From: Pseudomonas sp. Os17
GTDB lineage: Bacteria; Pseudomonadota; Gammaproteobacteria; Pseudomonadales; Pseudomonadaceae
Length of the DNA: 64,000 nt
Assembly: GCF_001547895.1 (NCBI RefSeq)
Contig: NZ_AP014627.1
Coordinates: forward strand, 4,405,501 to 4,469,500
Direction: 5' to 3'
Part shown: positions 45,090-53,391 of the stretch, piece after piece
Layout of the letters: each line of letters begins with the position of its first letter
Position numbering within the stretch: position 1 is the first letter of the stretch
Translations under genes and position numbers: made by a program
The notes under the pieces: generated by a model
The model's database searches: none
The model's input: the letters and a program-made list of their open reading frames with translations, nothing else
Told to the model about the DNA's origin: nothing

Positions 45090-46384
45090 CACAGGCGCTC
45101 CGCCAGCCACGCCGCGTTGAAGCTGACGTGCTTGATAAAGGTGTTGTTCCAGGAATAGACCAGGTGGTACAGGCCGTCCGACCCGCGACTGAAGTAGGGG
45201 TACTCGTACTCGAAGTCGCAGCCCTGGGGCTTGCACACCCGGTAGTCGAGGTTGCTCAAGAAGCGCTGTTCCAGGGGCTGGCGCCGGGCACCGCTGGAAG
45301 CGCGGAAGCCTTCACCGATGATGTCCTTGTAGGCCTCGTGGGAAAACGGCTGGCCCAAAGGGTCGGGGGACTGGTCCAGTTCCACCAGGGGGCGCCATTG
45401 GCTGAGGCCGGCGTCGGTGCCGTACAGGCTGAGTCTGAAGCGCCCGTCCTGCAGGTCGTTGAGGGCCACCAGCAGGCCCTGGTCGTCGGTGCCCACCGCC
45501 GCCAGCGACGAATTGGGGTTGGACGGTTGCAGCGGATACGGCTCGCTCCAGGTCTGCCCGGCGTCTTCGGTGCGGCTGGCCAGGACCTTGTGGTGGGTGT
45601 CGCCGGCGTAGCGCAGCATGGCCACGGCGCGGCGTTCGTCCAGGGGCACGATGGTCGGTTGCAGGGAGTGCTTGCCGCGGCTGATGCGGAATTTGTCGAT
45701 CACCGCGCCGTCGGCGCTCAGGTACAGGTACTCGGCGAACTTGCCCATGAACTCGTGGTACACCGGCAGGCCGATGGCGCCGTCGGCATGGAACACCGGC
45801 GCGGCGCGCACCAGGGTGCTGATGTTGAAGAACGGCGAGGTCACCAACTGCCGCGGCGCCGACCAGCTGCGCCCCAGGTCGTCGGAGACCATCAGGTTGA
45901 TGGCGCTGGTGGCCCAACCGCCCACCGACACCGAAACGTAGAACATCCACAGGCGCTGGTCCGGGCCCAGGGCGATCACCGGGTTGCCGAGCTTGCGGAT
46001 GTAGCGCCCGGTGCCGTCACGGGTCGATTCGCGGGTGGCCAGCACCTGCTCGGCGCCCCACTCGCCAGTCTTGGCGTCAAAGCGTGCGCTGCGCACTTGC
46101 ACATCGGCGGCGCCCTCTCGGGAGCCGGCGAACCACACCGCCATCAGGTCGCCGCCGGGCAAGGCGGTCACCGAGGACGAATGCACGAAGTCATCCAGGT
46201 CCGAGGAGACGAAGCGGCTGTTGTATTGCGGCGTACTGTCGGTCGTAGCCGTATCACTGCTGACCGCAGCCTGGGCAAACGGCGCCAGTTGATGAGGCGG
46301 ATGGCTGCGCCAGGCGGCGATAAAGACGGCGGCCAAGAGCAGACTGCTGCAGATGAAGCTCAGGCGAAAGGACAGCGCACGCAT
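45089..46384 (-). CDS. sialidase-like BNR-repeat exoenzyme
   Basis: 431 residues from the ATG at 46384. An N-terminal signal anchor (FICSSLLLAAVFIAAW) places the domain outside the membrane. The beta-propeller has Asp-box/BNR repeats (DDLGRSWSAP and EDAGQTWSEP), plus the arginine-rich AVWFAGSREGAADVQV segment of exo-sialidase-like proteins. First gene of the operon with a membrane protein and an LTA-synthase-like sulfatase, all ATGA- or closely linked. Substrate unknown; sialic acid is only one possibility. Confidence 0.88.
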   Translation of the reverse strand: MRALSFRLSFICSSLLLAAVFIAAWRSHPPHQLAPFAQAAVSSDTATTDSTPQYNSRFVSSDLDDFVHSSSVTALPGGDLMAVWFAGSREGAADVQVRSARFDAKTGEWGAEQVLATRESTRDGTGRYIRKLGNPVIALGPDQRLWMFYVSVSVGGWATSAINLMVSDDLGRSWSAPRQLVTSPFFNISTLVRAAPVFHADGAIGLPVYHEFMGKFAEYLYLSADGAVIDKFRISRGKHSLQPTIVPLDERRAVAMLRYAGDTHHKVLASRTEDAGQTWSEPYPLQPSNPNSSLAAVGTDDQGLLVALNDLQDGRFRLSLYGTDAGLSQWRPLVELDQSPDPLGQPFSHEAYKDIIGEGFRASSGARRQPLEQRFLSNLDYRVCKPQGCDFEYEYPYFSRGSDGLYHLVYSWNNTFIKHVSFNAAWLAERL

Positions 46385-46427
46385 AAAGGAGCCCGTGGCA
46401 AGTGCCGGTTGGGAACAAGGGAAAACG

Positions 46428-46973
46428 TCAGCGCCGCTCAGGACCCGGCAAGGGTCGGCGGCGGCCGGTGAGCATCGACAACGGCAGGTTGTCGCGCACT
46501 TGGAAGCTTTCAAAAATCGCCGCGCACACATGCAGCAGCACCAGGCCCAGCAGCACATCGGCGCTGGTTTCGTGCACTTGCAGCGGCCAGTCGGCGCCCC
46601 ACAGGGCATCGACCTCCTCCATCAAGAAACCGCTGACGCCGATCAGCACCAGGGCCAGCAGCATCAGCAGCATCACCAAAGCCCCGAGGGGTGAATGCCC
46701 CAGGCGGTGCTCGGGGCGCCCGGCCCACAGCGAGCGCAGGTGCCGCGCCAGCCGGGCCCGGGTCGGCCAGAAGTCGGACCAGCGCGCACTGCGCGGCCCG
46801 ACAAATCCCCACAGCGTGCGCAACAGCAGCCAGGCCATGGCGTAGTAACCCAGCCAGACGTGCCAGTCGTCACCGGCTTCATTGAAGAAGTAGTTGCCGA
46901 TAAAGACCCCGGCGATGGACAGGTGAAACAGTCGCACCAGCGGGTCCCACAGCCGCAGGGACGCGTGCGGCAT
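46428..46973 (-). CDS. cytochrome b561-type protein
   Basis: 181-residue four-helix membrane cytochrome: RLWDPLVRLFHLSIAGVFI supplies the first heme-ligand histidine, and HVWLGYYAMAWLLLRTLWGFVG and VHETSADVLLGLVLLHVCAA the others. Probably transfers electrons across the inner membrane. The ATG overlaps the stop of the upstream PepSY gene. Confidence 0.9.
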   Translation of the reverse strand: MPHASLRLWDPLVRLFHLSIAGVFIGNYFFNEAGDDWHVWLGYYAMAWLLLRTLWGFVGPRSARWSDFWPTRARLARHLRSLWAGRPEHRLGHSPLGALVMLLMLLALVLIGVSGFLMEEVDALWGADWPLQVHETSADVLLGLVLLHVCAAIFESFQVRDNLPLSMLTGRRRPLPGPERR

Positions 46974-47239
46974 CAGCCTTTGATCTCGGTCTTCACTGCC
47001 TTGCCGGTCACCGGGTCGTGGTAGATCTCGACCTTGCGCTGGTCCTTGTCGAAGCCGTAGATCTCGTAGCAGTTGCCGTCGGTGACCTTGAACTTGCTGA
47101 TCTGGTAGCCCTGGGCCTTGAGCTGGTCCTGGAAGGCTTGCGGGTCTTGCCATTGCGAGCGTTCGGCGGTGGTGCATTGCGGGCCGGCGATGGCCAGGGG
47201 GCTGGCGAGAACCAGGGACAGCAGCAGGACTTTGCGCAT
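46973..47239 (-). CDS. small periplasmic PepSY-domain protein
   Basis: 88 residues from the ATG at 47239: signal peptide (MRKVLLLSLVLASPLAIAGP) then a single PepSY-like module (GYQISKFKVTDGNCYEIYGFD, then KVEIYHDPVTGK). Coupled to the cytochrome b561 gene by ATGA and divergent from the two-component pair, whose direct-repeat operator is upstream. This trio recurs in Pseudomonas and is typically QseBC-linked. Confidence 0.88.
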   Translation of the reverse strand: MRKVLLLSLVLASPLAIAGPQCTTAERSQWQDPQAFQDQLKAQGYQISKFKVTDGNCYEIYGFDKDQRKVEIYHDPVTGKAVKTEIKG

Positions 47240-47283
47240 AGAGAAACGCTCCGGTAAGGGGGGAGATTGCACTGTGCAAAACC

Positions 47284-47303
47284 AAGCTTAGTGAAAGCTT
47301 AGT
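47284..47303. promoter_or_regulatory. direct-repeat operator for the OmpR-type regulator
   Basis: AAGCTTAGT occurs twice with an 11-bp period, one helical turn, in the divergent region between the PepSY gene and the response-regulator gene. This is the layout of PmrA/QseB-type boxes (CTTAAG-like half-sites). It suggests autoregulation together with control of the PepSY/cytochrome pair. Confidence 0.65.
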
Positions 47304-47409
47304 TGGCAACGCGCGGTAACATTTTCCCCGCCTAAAACCCCTGCCGGCAGCCCCTGGCCGGCGTCATCATGCGCCCCTTCCCTGCCCCCCGCCCAACCGA
47401 GAACACCCC

Positions 47410-48072
47410 ATGCGCCTGCTGCTTGTCGAAGATGATCGTGCCCTCGGCCAGGGCATCCGCGTGGCCCTGAGCGCCGAAGGCTACACCCTGGACTGGCTGC
47501 AGGATGGCGCCAGCGCCCTGCATGCCCTGCGCACGGAAAGCTTCGACCTGTTGCTGCTGGACCTGGGCCTGCCGCGGCTCGACGGCCTGGAATTGCTCCA
47601 GCAATTGCGCGCCGCCCGCCAGGACCTGCCGGTGCTGATTCTCACCGCCCGCGACGGCACCGCCGAGCGCATCGCCGGGCTGGATGCCGGGGCCGACGAC
47701 TACCTGGTCAAGCCCTTCGATGTCGAGGAATTCAAGGCCCGGGTCCGCGCCCTGCTGCGCCGCAGCCAGGGTCGTGCCCAGCCGCTGCTGGAGCACGCCG
47801 GTATCTGCCTCGATCCGGCCAACCAGCAGGTGCACTACCAGGACGCCGAGGTGGTGCTCACCCCCATGGAATACCAGTTGCTGCATCAGCTGATGGTGCG
47901 CCCGGGCAAAGTGGTGACCCGCGAACGCCTGTCCCGGGCGCTGTACGGCTGGCAGGACCGGGTCGAGAGCAACACCCTGGAAGTGCTGATCCACAACCTG
48001 CGCAAGAAGCTCTGCAGCGAGCTGATCCGCACCGTGCGCGGCGTCGGTTATGTGCTGGAGCTCAAGCCATGA
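47410..48072 (+). CDS. OmpR-type response regulator, QseB/PmrA-like
   Basis: 220-residue response regulator: receiver with D51 (LLLLDLGLPRLDG), K switch in YLVKPFD, and a winged helix with RERLSRALYGWQDRVESNTLEVLIHNLRKK-type recognition helix, as in QseB/PmrA. ATGA overlap with the kinase. Confidence 0.92.
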   Translation: MRLLLVEDDRALGQGIRVALSAEGYTLDWLQDGASALHALRTESFDLLLLDLGLPRLDGLELLQQLRAARQDLPVLILTARDGTAERIAGLDAGADDYLVKPFDVEEFKARVRALLRRSQGRAQPLLEHAGICLDPANQQVHYQDAEVVLTPMEYQLLHQLMVRPGKVVTRERLSRALYGWQDRVESNTLEVLIHNLRKKLCSELIRTVRGVGYVLELKP

Positions 48073-49451
48073 ACTCGGTGCGCACGCGGATTCTGCTGCC
48101 GGTCCTGGTCCTGGTGCTGCTGGGGGATTTGCTGATCAGCTGGCTGGTGCTGCGCGACAGCCACCATGAAATCGAAGAGGTCTACGACGCCCAGCTGGCC
48201 CAGAGCGCGCGGCTGCTGCAAGGGGTGCTGCGCCAGCGCGACCCGGCTCAACAGACGGACGCGGCGGACTGGGAACGCCTGCACCAGGCCTTCGACCAGG
48301 CCATGAGCCGGGTCGGCGTGGACGGCGCCGCCCACCCCTATGAAACCCGCCTGACCTTCCAGGTGTGGCGCGACGACGGCCAGTTGCTGATGCGCTCCGC
48401 CGAGGCCCCGCTGCTGGACGCGCCGCCCACCACCCTGGGGGCCCACGACATCCTGGAAAACGGCAAGGACTGGTGCGCCTTTCTCTTGGCCGACCCGCAG
48501 CAAGGCCTGCTGATCTGGGTCGGCGAACGGGATGACATTCGCCAGGACCTGATCCAGCGCATCGTGCGCCATACCCTGTGGCCGACCCTGATCGGCGTGC
48601 CGCTGCTGGCGCTGCTGATCTGGCTGACCATCGGCTGGGGCCTGGCGCCGCTGCGGGCCATGGCCCGGGCCATTCGCGGGCGCAGCAGCGACACCTTGCA
48701 GCCGCTCGGGCTCAAGCCCCTGCCCCAGGACCTGGAACCGATGCAGACCGCCCTCAACCAGTTGTTGGCCCAGATCGACAGCCTGCTGGAACGCGAGCGG
48801 CGCTTTATCGCCGACGCCGCCCATGAACTGCGCACGCCCCTGGCGATCCTGCGGATTCATGCGCAGAACGCCCAGAGCGCCGGCACCCCGGAACAGCGCC
48901 GGGAGGCCCTGGACTTTCTGGTCAACGGCGTCGACCGCGCCACCCGTATCGCCAGCCAGTTGCTGACCATGGCGCGCATCGAGCCACAGCTGAACAGCCC
49001 GCGCCTGAGCCGGGTCGATCTCAGCGCCCTGGTGCGCGAAGAGCTGGCGGAACTGACGCCTTTGGCCCTGGAGAAAGAGGTCGAACTGGTGCTGGAAGGC
49101 GAAGAAGGCTGGCAGATCGACACCGACCCGGTGGCCCTGGCCATTGCCCTGCAGAACCTGGTGACCAACGCCCTGAACTTCGCCCCGGCGGGCAGCGAAG
49201 TGCGGGTCGGCCTGCGGCCCCAGGCCGATGGCGCGATGCACCTGTGCGTGGAAGACGCAGGACCGGGTATCGACGAAAAGGATCGCGGACGTTTGCTGGA
49301 GCGTTTCTACAGCCAGGGCAACGCCCATGGCGCTGGGCTGGGGCTGGCGATTGTGCAGATGATCGTCAGCAAGATCGGTGGCCGTCTGGAATTGCGCAAT
49401 CGGCCTGAGGGCGGGTTGTGTGCGTTGTTGCGGCTGGGGCCGGTGCTTTAG
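48069..49451 (+). CDS. sensor histidine kinase, QseC/PmrB-like
   Basis: 460 residues: transmembrane 1 (about 8-28), a periplasmic domain (about 29-165), transmembrane 2 (about 170-190), a HAMP-like linker, HisKA with H252 (DAAHELRTPLAIL) and an ATPase (NLVTNALNFAP, DAGPGIDEKD, GAGLGLAI). Partner of the preceding regulator. Confidence 0.93.
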   Translation: MNSVRTRILLPVLVLVLLGDLLISWLVLRDSHHEIEEVYDAQLAQSARLLQGVLRQRDPAQQTDAADWERLHQAFDQAMSRVGVDGAAHPYETRLTFQVWRDDGQLLMRSAEAPLLDAPPTTLGAHDILENGKDWCAFLLADPQQGLLIWVGERDDIRQDLIQRIVRHTLWPTLIGVPLLALLIWLTIGWGLAPLRAMARAIRGRSSDTLQPLGLKPLPQDLEPMQTALNQLLAQIDSLLERERRFIADAAHELRTPLAILRIHAQNAQSAGTPEQRREALDFLVNGVDRATRIASQLLTMARIEPQLNSPRLSRVDLSALVREELAELTPLALEKEVELVLEGEEGWQIDTDPVALAIALQNLVTNALNFAPAGSEVRVGLRPQADGAMHLCVEDAGPGIDEKDRGRLLERFYSQGNAHGAGLGLAIVQMIVSKIGGRLELRNRPEGGLCALLRLGPVL

Positions 49452-49505
49452 TCGGCGGCGCAGAGGGACTATTCTGTGCGCCGCTCGGGAATGGGGGTGG
49501 TCTGG

Positions 49506-49582
49506 CGGGCGTCTTCGCTGGCAAGCCAGCTCCTACACAGGCAGGCACCATCCCTCGTAAGAGCGGGCTTGCCAGCGAAGGC
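49506..49582. repeat. inverted REP pair
   Basis: CTTCGCTGGCAAGCCAGCTC and, about 40 bp on, GAGCGGGCTTGCCAGCGAAG: an inverted REP pair in the gap between the kinase and the next gene. Confidence 0.85.
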
Positions 49583-49634
49583 GATCTCGCGCCCCCCTCT
49601 CCAGCCACATGCAATGACAATCAGGGAGATACCC

Positions 49635-50177
49635 ATGGCCATGCCGGAACGGCTGAAACCAACACCACCGACGCCGAAAACAAATGCGTTGATGAAGGAC
49701 CTGCTGGAGCAGATCCTCGACCGGATCTGGGACAACCAGGGCCGGGAAAGCCCCGAGATCAGTGCGCTGATCCAGCAGTGGAACAGCCACGCCGGCCGGC
49801 CTTTCGAGTTCCACGAGTTTCTCGTGATGCACAGCCATACCAGCGCGGAGAACTTTCTGCGCACTGCCTTTCATCAAGAGCGCTACGTTGACGACCTGAG
49901 CTTCGACGAAGCGTGTGCCCTGGCGGGTTTCATCTGTCAATGCGAGGGCACGGAGTCTGATATGGACTACGCCTTGAGCCTGCTGGAAACCAACTTCCCC
50001 GAGGCCAATGCCTCGGACCTGATCTTCTGGCCCAACGAGTGGTTTGGCGAGCCGGACATGTTGCAGGTGGACATGACTGCGCCGCAGATCATCGGCTATC
50101 TGATGGGCAAATCCTCGCGGCAGTTGCCGGACGCCCCGCCAATCGACTTGCCCTACCCCATGCCTGTAAACCCTTAG
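49635..50177 (+). CDS. conserved hypothetical protein, possibly immunity-like
   Basis: 180-residue acidic, soluble protein with no signal peptide: LLEQILDRIWDNQGRESPEI, then FEFHEFLVMHSHTSAENFLRTAF and a WPNEWFGEPDM block. The size, acidity and helical content recall small immunity or SMI-like proteins, but no motif proves it. The ATG at 49635 follows AGGGAGAT. A perfect hairpin begins at its stop codon. Function unknown. Confidence 0.7.
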   Translation: MAMPERLKPTPPTPKTNALMKDLLEQILDRIWDNQGRESPEISALIQQWNSHAGRPFEFHEFLVMHSHTSAENFLRTAFHQERYVDDLSFDEACALAGFICQCEGTESDMDYALSLLETNFPEANASDLIFWPNEWFGEPDMLQVDMTAPQIIGYLMGKSSRQLPDAPPIDLPYPMPVNP

Positions 50178-50205
50178 CGGCGACGGAGACGGTCGCCGCT
50201 AAGGG
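50171..50205 (+). terminator. perfect 14-bp hairpin at the stop codon
   Basis: CCCTTAGCGGCGAC pairs exactly with GTCGCCGCTAAGGG around a 7-base loop; the stop codon is within the left arm. A second hairpin (CCCGGTGA/TCACCGGG) is at 50235-50254. No T tract. Confidence 0.6.
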
Positions 50206-50289
50206 CGGAGGATTGCCCAGCCATCAGAAACCGGCCCGGTGAAGTCTCACCGGGGTATCGCAGCGTCTGGTTTAGCGAGCGCTTTGCGC

Positions 50290-50322
50290 CCGTGCGCAGC
50301 CTGCGGCAGCGGCTACAGGGTT
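50290..50322. repeat. end fragment of the 138-bp-type repeat
   Basis: GTGCGCAGCCTGCGGCAGCG followed by GCTACAGG is one end of the repeat family seen in full at 21938 and 59144. Confidence 0.6.
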
Positions 50323-50357
50323 GCGTGAGCGCCGCACTCAGCAGCGTCCCCCTGCCC

Positions 50358-51110
50358 TCAAAGGTTGCGCACGACATTCAACGCCGCGCTGCTCTGCGCC
50401 ACGGGCATGATTTCGATGGAGTTGATGTTCAGATGCTCCGGCTGCTGGGCGATCCAGCACACGGTGTTGGCGATGTCCTCGGGGCGGATGGCTTCAACAT
50501 CCTTGTACAAGGCGTGCACCGCTTCCATGTCGCCGTTAAGCCGCACCACCGAGAAGTCGGTGCCGGAACACAGGCCCGGTTCGATGTTGGTTACCCGCAC
50601 CCGGGTGCCGGCCAGGTCCGCGCGCAGGTTCAGGCTGAACTGTTTGACGAAGGCCTTGCTGGCGCCATAGACGTTGCCGCCCGGATAGGGATAGGTGCCG
50701 GCAATCGAGCCGATGTTGATGATCAGCCCGCTGTTGGCCTCGACCATGCGGGGCAGGACGCGCTGGGTAATCAGCGCCAGGCCGGTGATGTTGGTGGCGA
50801 TCATGCGCTCCCAGTTTTGCGCGCTGCTTTGCTGGGCACGTTCGATGCCCAGCGCCAGCCCGGCGTTGTTGACCAGCAGATCAATGGCCAGGGACGCCTC
50901 ATGGATCTGTTCCACCGCCCGTTCCAGGGAGGTCTTGTCGGTGACATCCAGCTCCAGGGCGATGAAGTTCTCACCCAGCTCCTGCTCCAGGCGCTGAAGC
51001 TTGTCCATGCGCCGCGCGCCACCGATCACGCGATAGCCTTCGGCGATCAGTCGGCGACAGATCGCTTGGCCAAAGCCGGCCGAGGCGCCGGTCACAAATG
51101 CGGTTTTCAT
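50358..51110 (-). CDS. YdfG-like short-chain dehydrogenase
   Basis: 250-residue SDR: TGASAGFG cofactor motif, NNAGLALG, catalytic S (IGSIAGTYPY) and YGASK, close to YdfG-type NADP-dependent 3-hydroxy acid dehydrogenases (serine/3-hydroxyisobutyrate oxidation). It ends a minus-strand group with TSUP and TauD-like genes, whose hydroxy product it might oxidise. Confidence 0.92.
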   Translation of the reverse strand: MKTAFVTGASAGFGQAICRRLIAEGYRVIGGARRMDKLQRLEQELGENFIALELDVTDKTSLERAVEQIHEASLAIDLLVNNAGLALGIERAQQSSAQNWERMIATNITGLALITQRVLPRMVEANSGLIINIGSIAGTYPYPGGNVYGASKAFVKQFSLNLRADLAGTRVRVTNIEPGLCSGTDFSVVRLNGDMEAVHALYKDVEAIRPEDIANTVCWIAQQPEHLNINSIEIMPVAQSSAALNVVRNL

Positions 51111-51132
51111 GGGTTTCTCCTTTGTCTGGCGA

Positions 51133-51918
51133 TCAGGCCAGGTATTTCACGCCGAGGCTGGCGAACAGACACATCATCGAGAGCACCAGCACCTTGCGCA
51201 CCACGTCGTTGCCCTTGCGAATGGCCAGGGCACTGCCCAGGTGGTTGCCCAAAATGTTGCAGGCCACCAATGGCAGGGCCAGCAGGTAGATCACCTTGCC
51301 GGCCATGATGAACGCCACCAGGGCGCCGATGTTGGACGCGAAGTTGAAGGTCTTGGAGTTGGCCGAGCTGGAGACCAGGTCCATTTTCAGCAGGTAGTGA
51401 AAGGCGATGATGAACATGCTGCCGGTGCCCGGGCCGAAGAAGCCGTCATAGAAGCCGATGACCAGGCAGGTCAGGGGCACCACGGTAAACAGCATGGCAT
51501 CGGACAGCACGTGCTCCTGCACGGGCCGGTCCTTGGGGGTGAGGAAAATCAGGATGCCGAAGGGGATCAACGCCAGGATGATCTTGCCCACGGTTTCCTG
51601 CGAGATCGACACAATCAGGTGCGCCCCCAGGTAGGCACCGAGCAGGGAAAACGGCACGCCGACCAGCGCCACTTTCCAGACCATCTTGCTGTTGACCAGA
51701 AAGTTTCTGATCGCCGCCAGGGTGCCCAGGGTGCTGACCAGCTTTTCCTGGCCCAGCGCCACCTGCGGCGGCAGGCCCACCAGCAAGAATCCCGGTACCA
51801 GGAACAGCCCGCCCCCGCCGGCAATGCTGTCGACAAAGCCGGCGACGAAAGCAATGGCGCCCAGCAGCAGAATCGCCAATACCCAGTGTTCAGCCCAATA
51901 GGCTCCTAACAGTTCCAT
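51133..51918 (-). CDS. TSUP (TauE/SafE) family transporter
   Basis: 261-residue membrane protein with about seven to eight hydrophobic segments and the family signatures GFVDSIAGGGGLFLVPGFL and GFYDGFFGPGTGS. TSUP members export sulfite, sulfonates or organic acids. Same strand as the TauD-like gene (27 bp upstream) and the SDR gene (22 bp downstream). Confidence 0.92.
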   Translation of the reverse strand: MELLGAYWAEHWVLAILLLGAIAFVAGFVDSIAGGGGLFLVPGFLLVGLPPQVALGQEKLVSTLGTLAAIRNFLVNSKMVWKVALVGVPFSLLGAYLGAHLIVSISQETVGKIILALIPFGILIFLTPKDRPVQEHVLSDAMLFTVVPLTCLVIGFYDGFFGPGTGSMFIIAFHYLLKMDLVSSSANSKTFNFASNIGALVAFIMAGKVIYLLALPLVACNILGNHLGSALAIRKGNDVVRKVLVLSMMCLFASLGVKYLA

Positions 51919-51945
51919 AGCGTTACCCCACGAAGAAAAAAAGAA

Positions 51946-52971
51946 TCAGCAAAGGACTTCATACAGATGGTCGGCTCGCGCAAAGCGCACGCGGTTCAGG
52001 TCATTGACCGCAAACACGCGCAACAGCCAGCGGTCGGCGCCGTCGTTTTGCGGCTCGAAACCGTCCCGAGCGTGAAGCACTCGCTGGTTCTTGAAGATCA
52101 TGAAATCCCCGGGCAGCAGCAGGTGCGGTTCATCGAAGCGACGGGTTTCCAGCAGCGTGCGCAGGGCATTGAGCGCCAGCTCGGCGGTGGCGTTCATGCC
52201 GTAGGTGTTTTCACTGTCGAAACGGCACAGCCACTCGTTGGCCGCGCCGCGCACCAACACCGCCAGGTTGGGCGTTGAACGGCGTTGGCTGGCGAACGAG
52301 TCCGGGCGGCGCACTTCGAACTGCGGCAGGCTCAGTTCGCGCACGGTGGCCGCCGGCAGTTGCTCGATCACGTCGTCCAGATTGACCAGCGTGGTGTTGA
52401 TCCGTGGATCGCAACGCATGCCGAAGAACGACAGGTATTCCGGGCAGCAGGAAAGCTCGCCGAGCGCTTCGGAGGACAGCGGCAAGTCCGGGTTGTCGAC
52501 GTGGTAGGAGAAGCGCAGGCGCGAACCGTGCGAGCTTTTCTGACTGGAAGAAGTGCGTGAAGGAATCACATGGCGAAACAGGCGCCCGTCATTCTCCCCT
52601 TCATAGACCACCGGATGGATACCCAGCAGGCTTTGCAGCGAAAGGCTGACCAGGCAGGCGATGGGGGTGCTCTTGGGGCTCAACACGCCGGAGTAAGGCG
52701 TCGGCGGAATGTCCCGGTCTCGCGGGCAGTTGCGAATCACCATCGAGGTGATGTCGGGGTCTTCGACAAATGCCCGGATCTGTCGGGTCAGGGCGGCCCC
52801 CAGTACATCCTGGGCCTGTTCCTTGAGCTGAAAGTAAATGTCTTTGGTGGCCTCGAATTCCAGAGGCGTCTGACTCAAGACGGTTTGCCATGCGCTGGAA
52901 ATAACCCACGGCAAGCGGATTTCCAACGTTGCCACGGCCTCGACTGCCTGCTTGTGCTGTGCGCTTTCCAT
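51946..52971 (-). CDS. TauD/TfdA-type Fe(II)/2-oxoglutarate dioxygenase, AsnO-like
   Basis: 341 residues from the ATG at 52971. Iron ligands H157 and D159 (YHVDNPD), the distal histidine in RVLHARDGF, and the 2-oxoglutarate arginine in RWLLRVF. The SFFGMRCDPRINTTLVNLDD block resembles the clavaminate-synthase-like amino-acid hydroxylases (AsnO, VioC) more than TauD itself. Likely hydroxylates a small amino or sulfonic acid. First gene of a group with a TSUP transporter and an SDR, divergent from a MocR regulator. Confidence 0.88.
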   Translation of the reverse strand: MESAQHKQAVEAVATLEIRLPWVISSAWQTVLSQTPLEFEATKDIYFQLKEQAQDVLGAALTRQIRAFVEDPDITSMVIRNCPRDRDIPPTPYSGVLSPKSTPIACLVSLSLQSLLGIHPVVYEGENDGRLFRHVIPSRTSSSQKSSHGSRLRFSYHVDNPDLPLSSEALGELSCCPEYLSFFGMRCDPRINTTLVNLDDVIEQLPAATVRELSLPQFEVRRPDSFASQRRSTPNLAVLVRGAANEWLCRFDSENTYGMNATAELALNALRTLLETRRFDEPHLLLPGDFMIFKNQRVLHARDGFEPQNDGADRWLLRVFAVNDLNRVRFARADHLYEVLC

Positions 52972-53040
52972 TTCAGTTGAATTCCATAGTTCGATGCGCG
53001 TTGCGCCTGACCCGGGAGGCGGCACAACCTGTTGTATTTT

Positions 53041-53056
53041 TGTGATTCAGCTCACA
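53041..53056. promoter_or_regulatory. CRP/Vfr-type palindrome
   Basis: TGTGA-TTCAGC-TCACA, a perfect match to the CRP consensus, 69 bp upstream of the dioxygenase ATG and in the shared divergent region. The rest of 53057-53391 is AT-rich, with a second small palindrome (TGTAATTACA, 53130-53139) and no gene. Confidence 0.7.
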
Positions 53057-53391
53057 CGACACCCGTGTAATGCCGGGACAAACCCGCCAATGCCTCGATA
53101 ACATCTCGAAACAACATCGACGTAATCATTGTAATTACACAAATAGACTCGATTCAATTTATTTCTGCCGATCGGCGCTACAGCCCGCGTACACGGCTTT
53201 AAAGTCATTGAATTTATTGAAATTTCTCGTGAAAGAAAATTTCAGCGCGACAAAACCGACGAAAAAACTGGGTTACTCTAAAGAATTAAATCGCATCAAT
53301 TAGGTGCAATATCCTCGATTACCACAGGATTACGCCCCTTCACAGGTTCATGTTAGGCTTGCGTGCTTGTGCAGACTCTGGTGCTTTACCT

